A stretch of 36,304 nt of DNA from Bacteroidales bacterium (lineage in GTDB: Bacteria > Bacteroidota > Bacteroidia > Bacteroidales > F082): positions 1 through 36,304 of the forward strand of contig JAKIVD010000032.1 in NCBI GenBank assembly GCA_021647205.1, given 5' to 3'. The notes beneath the pieces were generated by a model. That model saw nothing but the letters and a program-made list of their open reading frames with translations, did not search any database and had not been told where the DNA came from. This document shows, one piece after another, positions 1 to 7,158 of this stretch. Every line of letters starts with the position of its first letter. Position 1 is the first letter of the stretch. Both the position numbers and the translations under genes were made by a program.

Positions 1-2
1 AT

Positions 3-731
3 AGTGAACAGTCTGTTTGTGAAGGTGACACTGTTGTGGTATCACCCCTTGTATTGGAAGGTAGTGGTGAGCTCAATTACTTTTGGGAAGGCCCTGATAA
101 TTTTTCAAGTAACAAAAGACAGCTTATAATTTTGGGAATTAATGCTAACCAGAATGGTAATTACAAATTTACAGTTACCGATACTGTGAATTGTGTAGAA
201 AGCAAAACCATTGACATTAGTGTAAACCCTTTCCCTGAAATTGCCTTTGCCAATTACGACACAATCTGGGCAGAGCCGGGTTATTTATTGGAAGCCGGAA
301 ACGGTGCTGAATATTACCAGTGGAATACGGGCGAAATTACAGAAGTCATCCAAATCGACAGCATGGGGCATTATGTTGTGGAAGTCATTTCTTACGAGGG
401 TTGCAAATCATCCGATGCCGTACAAGTCCTTTGGGGTGAAGTTGGCGCACCGTTTTACCTGCCCAACGCCTTCACACCCAATGGAGACGGGCTGAATGAT
501 GTTTTCAAAGCCGTGCCCAAATACGATTATGTAAGCAAATATCAACTTACGATTTACAATCGCTGGGGACAGCAAATCTTCGTATGCAACGACATCGACT
601 GCGGATGGGATGGAAACTACAACGGCAAAGCCAGTCCCAATGGAGCCTACATTTACAAAATTGTTTACGAAGAAATCAGCCGGCCCGGACAAAGCAAAAC
701 CCTTGAGGGGACGGTAGTGTTGGTGCGGTAA
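3..731 (+). CDS. T9SS type B (gliding-motility C-terminal domain) surface protein, 5'-truncated by window edge
   Basis: The open frame enters from the left edge (first full codon at base 3, no start seen), so this is only the C-terminal ~240 residues of a larger secreted protein. It begins with Ig/PKD-like beta-sandwich segments (CEGDTVVV; GNYKFTVTDTVNC; GHYVVEVISYEGC) of the kind that is tandemly repeated in Bacteroidota adhesins. The last ~90 residues match the CHU_C/gliding-motility-associated C-terminal domain: LPNAFTPNGDGLNDVF, then YQLTIYNRWGQQIF, a W-DG-Y-NG segment, PNGAYIYKI and a terminal VVLVR strand. That domain directs export by the type IX secretion system and surface anchoring (type B signal). 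Its cargo function cannot be told from this fragment. It is convergent with carB, with about 70 bp between the stop codons. Confidence 0.9.
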   Translation, partial: SEQSVCEGDTVVVSPLVLEGSGELNYFWEGPDNFSSNKRQLIILGINANQNGNYKFTVTDTVNCVESKTIDISVNPFPEIAFANYDTIWAEPGYLLEAGNGAEYYQWNTGEITEVIQIDSMGHYVVEVISYEGCKSSDAVQVLWGEVGAPFYLPNAFTPNGDGLNDVFKAVPKYDYVSKYQLTIYNRWGQQIFVCNDIDCGWDGNYNGKASPNGAYIYKIVYEEISRPGQSKTLEGTVVLVR

Positions 732-800
732 GTCTCCCTTAACCTTTCAGCCTGTCCTTCCGGGCTTACCAGTGCCCGGCCTTTTCCAAGCGGAAAGGTT

Positions 801-3800
801 TTACACATATTCATCCCAGCTTTTTACTGTTAAATCCTCCGGTTTGTAGCGGCTAATGGCAAAAATAAAAGCACTGGCAAGGCGGGCGTTGGTAATCAGG
901 GGCACGTTAAAATCAACGGCAGCGCGGCGGATGGTGTAATCATTGTCCAGTTCTTCGCGGCTCAGGTCTTTGGGGATGTTGATGACGAGGTCGATTTGTT
1001 TGTTTTTGATCAGTTCGTAGGCATTGGGTTCTTTTTTTACATCGTGCCAGTTTACCTGTGTTGAAGGGATGGCATTCTTATTGAAAAAATCATGGGTTCC
1101 TTTGGTGGTAAACAATTGGTAGTTATTTTCAACCAGCAATCGTGCGCTCTCCAGCAATTCGGTTTTCGAGCGCATGGGGCCGGAAGATATCAGTACATTT
1201 TTTTTCGGGATTCTGTGGCCCACCGATAGCATGGCTTTCAGAATGGCTTCGTAGTAATCGTCACCCAAACAGCCAACTTCGCCTGTTGAGGCCATGTCGA
1301 CACCCAACACCGGGTCGGCTTTGCTCAAACGTGAAAATGAAAACTGCGAAGCTTTCACGCCGATGTAATCAATATCGAAAAGTGATTTATTGGGCTTTTC
1401 CACTTTTTCCCCCAACATGATGCGGGTGGCGTAATCAATGAAATTCGTTTTCAACACTTTGCTCACAAAAGGCAAGCTCCGCGAAGCCCGCAGGTTGCAT
1501 TCTATCACTTTGATATCGTTGTCTTTGGCCAGAAACTGGATATTGAAAGGGCCGCTGATTTGCAGTTCTTCGGCAATGCGGCGGCTGATTTTTTTGATGC
1601 GCCGGATGGTTTCCACATACACCTTTTGCGGGGGAAACATGATGGTGGCATCGCCCGAATGCACCCCAGCAAATTCGATGTGTTCGGAAATGGCGTACAC
1701 CACAATTTCACCTTTGTCGGCCACTGCGTCCATCTCGATCTCTTTGGCATCGGTCAGGAATTTGGAGACCACAACCGGGTATTGTTTGGAAACCTGGGTG
1801 GCGAGCTTTAAAAAATGTTCCAATTCATCTTTGTTGGAAACAATGTTCATGGCTGCACCGGACAGTACGTACGAAGGACGAATCAGTACCGGAAAACCAA
1901 CTTCTTCGGTAAAAGAAAAAATGTCCTCCATGCTGCTGAGTTCTTTCCATTTGGGCTGGTCAACACCGATTTTATCCAGCATGGCCGAGAATTTATGCCG
2001 GTTTTCTGCCCGGTCGATAAATTCGGGCTGGGTGCCCAAAACAGGAATATTTTGTCGGGAGAAGCGCATGGCAAGGTTGTTGGGGATTTGTCCGCCGGTG
2101 GAGACAATGACCCCAAAAGGCTGTTCCAGTTCAATAATATCGAGGGTTCGCTCAAAACTGAGTTCATCAAAATACAAGCGGTCGGAAATATCATAATCGG
2201 TACTTACAGTTTCGGGATTGTAATTGATCATCACCGAGCGGTAGCCTTTTTTCTTGATGGTTTTCAGGGCATTTACCCCCGACCAGTCGAACTCCACACT
2301 ACTGCCAATCCGGTAGGCCCCCGAACCCAGGACAATCACCGATTTGTTGTCGTTCTCAAAATCAATATCGTGCTCTTCCCCATGATAAGTCATGTAAAGA
2401 TAATTGGTGACGGCCGGGTGTTCGGCTGCAAGGGTGTCAATTTGTTTGACGAATGGGACGATGTTTCTGGATTTGCGGTAATCCCTGACTTGCAGGATTT
2501 CATCGTCGGTACTGCCGATTTCTAAACTGCTAAACAGGATGCGGGCCAGTTGGAAATCGGAAAAACCCAGCCGCTTGGCGTGAAGGAGGACATCGTCAGG
2601 TAAACCGGTAAGTTGGGGAAAAGATTGCAATTCCTTCTCCAGGTCAAAAATATTTTTCAGTTTCTCCAAAAACCAACGGTCAATTTTTGTGGCTGTAAAA
2701 ACATCTTCAACCGACCATCCCTGCCGAAAAGCTTCTGCAATAACAAAGATGCGGGTGTCGGTAGGATTGCTGAGTTCACCTTCAATATCATCAATTTTTA
2801 ATTCCTTGTTGGCAGTAAAACCATGCATCCCGAGGCCAATCATCCGCAGCCCCTTTTGGATGGCTTCTTCAAAATTCCGGCCAATGGCCATCACTTCGCC
2901 CACACTCTTCATGCTGGAGCCGATTTCTTTGGAAACGCCGAGGAATTTATTCAAATCCCAGCGGGGAATTTTCACCACGAGGTAATCCAGGGCAGGCTCA
3001 AAAAAGGCGGTGGTGGTTTTGGTAACGCTGTTTTTGAGTTCGTGCAGCCCGTAACCCAGCCCCAGTTTTGCCGCCACAAACGCCAGCGGGTAACCCGTCG
3101 CCTTCGATGCCAGGGCGCTGGAACGCGAAAGCCGGGCGTTGACCTCGATCACGCGGTAATCTTCCGAATGGGGGTCGAGGGCGTACTGCACATTGCACTC
3201 GCCGACAATGCCAACAGATTTCACAATCTCGATGGAGAGCTTCCGCAGTTTGTGGTATTCGCTGTTGGTGAGGGTTTGCGAGGGGGCCACTACGATGCTT
3301 TCGCCGGTGTGGATGCCCAGCGGGTCGAAATTTTCCATATTGCAAACGGTGATGCAATTGTCGTATTGGTCGCGCACGACCTCGTATTCCACTTCTTTCC
3401 AGCCTTTCAGGGATTCTTCCACCAGAATCTGGCTGGAATAAGAAAACGCTTTTCCTGCCAACTGTCGCAGCTCGTCGATATTGAAACAAAAGCCACTGCC
3501 CTGTCCGCCAAGCGTAAAGGCCGCCCTGACAATTACGGGAAAACCTATTTTTTTGGTGGCCTCCAGGGCATCATCTACAGAGGTTACCGCAAGAGAAGTG
3601 GGTGTTTTTACATGGATGGAATGGAGCAGTGATGCAAATTTTTGGCGGTCTTCGGTTTCAATAATGGCCTCGATGGGTGTGCCCAAAACGCGGAGCTTGT
3701 GTTTTTTAAGGATGCCTTTTTCAAAAAGCTCAATGCCGCAATTCAATGCTGTTTGTCCGCCAAAGGCCAGTAAAATGCCATCGGGTTTTTCTTTCTCGAT

Positions 3801-4022
3801 AATCTGTTCCACAAAATACGTGGTCACGGGAAGGAAATAGATTTTGTCGGCGATGTCCTCGGAAGTCTGCACGGTGGCAATATTGGGATTTATCAAAACG
3901 GTTTCGATACCTTCTTCTTTCAGGGCTTTGAGGGCCTGCGAGCCGCTGTAATCGAATTCGCCGGCTTCGCCAATTTTAAGGGCACCGGAACCGAGGACGA
4001 GGGCTTTTTTGATGGGGATCAT
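801..4022 (-). CDS. carB: carbamoyl-phosphate synthase large subunit
   Basis: Large subunit (1073 aa, the usual family length) of cytoplasmic carbamoyl-phosphate synthetase. It uses ammonia from the glutaminase subunit CarA, bicarbonate and two ATP to make carbamoyl phosphate for arginine and pyrimidine synthesis. The internal duplication is plain: GSGALKIGEAGEFDYSG at residue ~11 begins the first synthetase half and GSGAYRIGSSVEFDWSG near residue 560 begins the second. Each half carries an ATP-grasp core (VEVNARLSRSSALASKATGY; VIECNLRASRSLPFVSKV). The C-terminal ~140 residues form the MGS-like allosteric domain (PMRSKTELLESARLL onward), where UMP/ornithine bind in studied enzymes. No carA lies within the window, so the subunits are encoded apart or carA is outside. 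The ATG at 4022 gives the canonical MIPIKKALVLGSGALKIG start. Confidence 0.97.
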   Translation of the reverse strand: MIPIKKALVLGSGALKIGEAGEFDYSGSQALKALKEEGIETVLINPNIATVQTSEDIADKIYFLPVTTYFVEQIIEKEKPDGILLAFGGQTALNCGIELFEKGILKKHKLRVLGTPIEAIIETEDRQKFASLLHSIHVKTPTSLAVTSVDDALEATKKIGFPVIVRAAFTLGGQGSGFCFNIDELRQLAGKAFSYSSQILVEESLKGWKEVEYEVVRDQYDNCITVCNMENFDPLGIHTGESIVVAPSQTLTNSEYHKLRKLSIEIVKSVGIVGECNVQYALDPHSEDYRVIEVNARLSRSSALASKATGYPLAFVAAKLGLGYGLHELKNSVTKTTTAFFEPALDYLVVKIPRWDLNKFLGVSKEIGSSMKSVGEVMAIGRNFEEAIQKGLRMIGLGMHGFTANKELKIDDIEGELSNPTDTRIFVIAEAFRQGWSVEDVFTATKIDRWFLEKLKNIFDLEKELQSFPQLTGLPDDVLLHAKRLGFSDFQLARILFSSLEIGSTDDEILQVRDYRKSRNIVPFVKQIDTLAAEHPAVTNYLYMTYHGEEHDIDFENDNKSVIVLGSGAYRIGSSVEFDWSGVNALKTIKKKGYRSVMINYNPETVSTDYDISDRLYFDELSFERTLDIIELEQPFGVIVSTGGQIPNNLAMRFSRQNIPVLGTQPEFIDRAENRHKFSAMLDKIGVDQPKWKELSSMEDIFSFTEEVGFPVLIRPSYVLSGAAMNIVSNKDELEHFLKLATQVSKQYPVVVSKFLTDAKEIEMDAVADKGEIVVYAISEHIEFAGVHSGDATIMFPPQKVYVETIRRIKKISRRIAEELQISGPFNIQFLAKDNDIKVIECNLRASRSLPFVSKVLKTNFIDYATRIMLGEKVEKPNKSLFDIDYIGVKASQFSFSRLSKADPVLGVDMASTGEVGCLGDDYYEAILKAMLSVGHRIPKKNVLISSGPMRSKTELLESARLLVENNYQLFTTKGTHDFFNKNAIPSTQVNWHDVKKEPNAYELIKNKQIDLVINIPKDLSREELDNDYTIRRAAVDFNVPLITNARLASAFIFAISRYKPEDLTVKSWDEYV

Positions 4023-4131
4023 AAACGGGTTGTTTTTAAGGCGCTAAAATAATTTGAAATTTTGACAAAGTTGTTTATGTTTTTGAAAAGTTAAGACATA
4101 TTAGGAAGAAACAAATATTGATAAAGCCCCC

Positions 4132-4531
4132 CTCTTCCTCAACAATTGGGATTACCCTTACCAAATAGCCGATGGCTCGCCCGACATTGATGCGGGCACA
4201 CTACTAAACCTGCCGGATTCTATCGAATTCCCTGAATTCGACCTCGCCGGCAATCCCCACATCGTGGGCGACAGCTTCGACATGGGGGCTTACGAACTGA
4301 ACCCCCGCCGTTGCTGCTGACGAAAACATCTATCAACCCATCCGAAACAACAAACCCAAACTGCTGAAAGCTGTGCCCAACCCGTTTTCAACTGCTACAA
4401 CCCTCTCAGCAAAATGGGACCTTACCGGCCACGCGCAAATAGAGATCTACACCAACGCCGGGCTGCGGGTGAAAGTGGTGATGTTTTGGGAGGGGAGAGG
4501 AATTGAGGGGATGAGGGTGGTGAAAAGGTGA
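4132..4531 (+). pseudogene. 3' remnant of a T9SS type A cargo gene with a frameshift
   Basis: No start codon is present, but one plus frame from 4132 to 4320 encodes NNWDYPYQIADGSPDIDAGT... ending DSFDMGAYELNP, the hallmark tail (S-x-x-IDAGT ... D-x-GAYE) of beta-helix 'choice-of-anchor Q' surface proteins. It then hits a TGA at 4318-4320. Removing one C from the run of five C's at ~4301-4305 restores a frame that reads on through AVAADENIYQP, then AVPNPFSTATTLSAKWDLTG and IEIYTNAGLRVK. This is a T9SS type A sorting domain (NPF motif plus beta strands), ending at 4531. I see the 3' ~130 codons of a former exported protein, beheaded and frameshifted. Its extreme C-terminus (GRGIEGMRVVKR) also looks degraded. 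Bases 4023-4131, upstream of carB, contain no recognisable gene. A sequencing error in the C run could explain the frameshift but not the missing 5' part. Confidence 0.75.
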
Positions 4532-4614
4532 GGATTCCGATTGTTCCCCGAGACCTCGGGGTTCAATTGTTTTCAGAATTATTTACATTTGGCGATTGTA
4601 AAAAGACATGGCAA

Positions 4615-6090
4615 ATGCTGAGAAAGCTTATTCTGTTGGTTCTGTTATTGGGCTTACTTTTCAAACCGGGAGTCCGTGCTGAATATGTACTGACCGGGAA
4701 TTGCAAACTGGCTTACGAACAACTTATGGATTTGAAAATTGTCTCTGCCCGTGAAACGCTCAGGAAAGAGATGACAGAGAACCCTGACAATTACTATGCT
4801 TACTATTTAGCTCATTACGTTGATGCGTTCGACCTGATGATCAATACCACTGAGGACCGCTACCTCCGTTTTATAGAGAACTACGAAAAACGCCGGGGGA
4901 TAATGGATGAAAAAGACATGGATTCGCCTTACTACCTCGCCTTTGAGGGTGAGATGCAACTGTACACCGGCATTTTTAACATCATCATGGGGGACAGGTT
5001 TACCGGAGTAAGGAGGGCTTACGGCGGTTACAAAAAAGTGTACAAAAACCTGGATGCGTTTCCCGGGTTTCAACCGAGCCTCAAAATATCGGGCCTTTTT
5101 AACATTGCGCTTTCCAATCTTCCCCCTTTTATCCGCTGGGCCGTTGGTGCCTTTGGCATTTCGGGCGATGCGGAAAAAGGCATGCAAATCCTGAAGGATT
5201 ACTTTACTTACACAAAGGACATAAAAGGCCTAAACGCCGATGCCGCCCTTTTCACCATTCTTGCTTACAAACTTGACAAAGACCCGCTGAAAGGTTTCGA
5301 GGCTTATGCTGAAATTGAGCCGGCTGTTTTAAACTACACCCTGCTTGATTACCTATACGCCAATGTCGCTTACCGGTCGGGGCACAACGAACAGGCCCTT
5401 GCCCTCATGCAAAAAATTCAGCCCGACAGCCTTGAAATCCCTTTCTACCCTTATTATTATATGACAGGGAAGATTTTACTCCGGAAACTTGACCCTGATG
5501 CCGGGTACTACCTGAAGGAATACCTCGATAAATACAAAGCCAACGATTACCGAAAAGAAATCAATTACAAACTCGCACTTTATTACCTCATTAACGGGAA
5601 CAAAATAAAATTTGACCAGTACAGGGTACTGGCCTGCGATGAAGGCGATGAAGTTACCGAACGGAACAGGGAGGCCATGTACGATTGCCAGCTGGACTAC
5701 ATTCCCAAGCCTGAACTGGTCAAAGCCAAGTTGTTGCTTGACGGCAATTATCTTGAACGCTTTCAGGAAACTATTGAAAAGTACCCGGTTGATGAAAACA
5801 CCTTTCTGCCATATCAACTCGAATATAAATTACTTTTAGCAAGGTTTAAATTGCGCACCGGAGGAGTTGCCTCAGCAGAAGTTCTGTTTAAGGACGTTAT
5901 TGAAACTGGAGGTGATGAGCACTATTATTTTGCCACTGAAGCCGCCATGCACCTCGGTTTGTATTTTGAGAATAAAAACAGGACGCTGGCAATAAAATAC
6001 CTAAAACTGGCCATTGACCTCTATGATTCTGACTACTACGAATACATCGACGACAAGTCGAGAAAAGCGCTAAACCGCCTCGAAGAGTGA
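4615..6090 (+). CDS. exported tetratricopeptide-like helical repeat protein
   Basis: This 491-aa protein starts at the ATG at 4615: MLRKLILLVLLLGLLF ... GVRA|E is a standard Sec signal peptide. An upstream in-frame GTG at 4528 would add 29 hydrophilic residues and overlap the neighbouring pseudogene, so I reject it. The mature part is helix-rich with aromatic/alanine heptads resembling TPR pairs (NPDNYYAYYLAHYVDAFDLM near residue 40; YLYANVAYRSGHNEQALALMQKI mid-protein; AAMHLGLYFENKNRTLAIKYLKLAIDLY near the C-terminus). It lacks an outer-membrane barrel or a sorting domain, so a periplasmic location is likely. TPR proteins scaffold protein-protein contacts, and the partner is unknown. Its stop lies 5 bp from the broken end of a DUF2461 fragment on the opposite strand, so a rearrangement boundary lies immediately downstream. 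Confidence 0.8.
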   Translation: MLRKLILLVLLLGLLFKPGVRAEYVLTGNCKLAYEQLMDLKIVSARETLRKEMTENPDNYYAYYLAHYVDAFDLMINTTEDRYLRFIENYEKRRGIMDEKDMDSPYYLAFEGEMQLYTGIFNIIMGDRFTGVRRAYGGYKKVYKNLDAFPGFQPSLKISGLFNIALSNLPPFIRWAVGAFGISGDAEKGMQILKDYFTYTKDIKGLNADAALFTILAYKLDKDPLKGFEAYAEIEPAVLNYTLLDYLYANVAYRSGHNEQALALMQKIQPDSLEIPFYPYYYMTGKILLRKLDPDAGYYLKEYLDKYKANDYRKEINYKLALYYLINGNKIKFDQYRVLACDEGDEVTERNREAMYDCQLDYIPKPELVKAKLLLDGNYLERFQETIEKYPVDENTFLPYQLEYKLLLARFKLRTGGVASAEVLFKDVIETGGDEHYYFATEAAMHLGLYFENKNRTLAIKYLKLAIDLYDSDYYEYIDDKSRKALNRLEE

Positions 6091-6095
6091 GCAGA

Positions 6096-6230
6096 CAGTT
6101 GGGGAATCAGGTTATTAACAAAACCTGCCACTTCTTTTCTGGCAGTTTCAAACAATAGTTTGCTGGCCTGGAACCAATCACGCTTGTTGGTTGCCTTGAG
6201 CGCGGCTAAAAATGGCAGTACATTTTTCAT
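6096..6230 (-). pseudogene. N-terminal fragment of a DUF2461-family gene
   Basis: Reading the minus strand from an ATG at 6230 gives 45 residues: MKNVLPFLAALKATNKRDWF, then QASKLLFETARKEVAGFVNNLI and PQL. This matches the opening of DUF2461 proteins, whose signature is F-L-x-x-L-x-x-N-N-x-x-x-W-F followed by a helix x-x-Y-x-x-A-x-x-x-F. Full-length members run to about 220 residues. Here the resemblance stops at 6096, five bases from the stop codon of the convergent TPR-like gene. The frame then continues only as antisense of that gene to a stop at 6036. I infer a deletion or rearrangement that joined the end of the TPR gene to the start of a DUF2461 gene. The assignment rests on recognising a short motif. 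Confidence 0.5.
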
Positions 6231-6322
6231 GGGTTTCCCGGGTTATTTTTTTTTGTATCTTGAGGCCACTAAAATAACAACAAAAATCAAAGGCGTCTGC
6301 TGTTGCTGATACACACAGTAAA

Positions 6323-7153
6323 ATGTCGAAAAATACTACAAGGACTACCTGCTGCACTTTGGTGCTTGCCCTGCTTTTTCTGAATTGCCGGGCAGGAGAT
6401 AAATTACTCCCAAGCGGTTCCCGCCAGGCGGGGATGGGCAGGGTTTCGGTAGCCATTACCGATTTCTGGAACAGCCAAAACAACCAGGCAGGCATTGCAC
6501 TAATTAACAAAATCAGTGCCGGTGTGTATTACGAAAACCGCTTTGGGCTGAACCAGCTCAGCAGCAAATGTATAGCGGTAGTTGTTCCGACAAACGCAGG
6601 GGTACTGGGCGCTACATTCAATTATTTCGGTTACAGCCTGTACAACGAAATGAAGATCGGGTTGGTGTACGCCCGCTCGTTTGGCCCCTATTTTCGGATG
6701 GGGCTGCAATTGGATTACCTGCAAACCAGCCTCGGTAATGATTACGGCAGCAAAGGCAATATTACGTTTGAGTTAGGGGTTCAAAGCGATGTAAGCAAAA
6801 ACCTGACCCTCGGAGCCTGGGTGTTTAACCCCATTCAGGTAAAACTGGCCGATTACGCCGACGAAAGCGTTCCCGCCGTTTTTCGGTTTGGGCTTGCCTG
6901 GCATTTTTCCGATCACTTTTTTGCAACTGTTGAAGCAGAAAAAAACACAGCGTTCCGGCCTGTCATTATCCGGGGGGGCATGGAATACGGCATCAAAGAA
7001 CGCTTCTTTTTACGCAGCGGTTTTTCCACCGGACAGGAGATCTTCTCAATGGGATTTGGTTTTCAAATCAAAATACTGCGTTTCGATATCTCGGCCATCA
7101 TGCACCAGTCTTTGGGATTCTCTCCCCAGGCATCCCTCATATTTCAATTTTAA
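6323..7153 (+). CDS. outer-membrane beta-barrel protein, PorV/UPF0164-like
   Basis: A 276-aa protein with a signal peptide (TCCTLVLALLFLNCRAG), followed by the pattern S-R-x-A-G-M-G-x-x-S-V-A ... N-N-x-A-G-I-A. That pattern opens PorV/PorQ/UPF0164 and FadL-like Bacteroidota barrels. The rest is alternating aromatic/hydrophobic beta strands separated by short turns (GVYYENRFGLNQL; GATFNYFGYSLY; YFRMGLQLDYLQT; FELGVQSDV) and it ends in the C-terminal barrel-type phenylalanine (ASLIFQF). PorV homologues act as T9SS shuttle proteins, but this family is broad and I cannot assign that role. Its stop is 5 bp from the ATG of the HhH-barrel gene, so the two are almost certainly co-transcribed and may work together in the outer membrane. 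The ATG at 6323 is the first one giving a signal peptide. Confidence 0.8.
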   Translation: MSKNTTRTTCCTLVLALLFLNCRAGDKLLPSGSRQAGMGRVSVAITDFWNSQNNQAGIALINKISAGVYYENRFGLNQLSSKCIAVVVPTNAGVLGATFNYFGYSLYNEMKIGLVYARSFGPYFRMGLQLDYLQTSLGNDYGSKGNITFELGVQSDVSKNLTLGAWVFNPIQVKLADYADESVPAVFRFGLAWHFSDHFFATVEAEKNTAFRPVIIRGGMEYGIKERFFLRSGFSTGQEIFSMGFGFQIKILRFDISAIMHQSLGFSPQASLIFQF

Positions 7154-7158
7154 ACCCA

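Noticed and set aside
1142-3840. Several long open frames antisense to carB
   Set aside because: They are shadows of a high-GC conserved gene in other frames; their translations show no family features.
4528-4614. N-terminal extension of the TPR-like gene from GTG 4528
   Set aside because: It would bury the signal peptide behind 29 polar residues and overlap the stop of the T9SS remnant.
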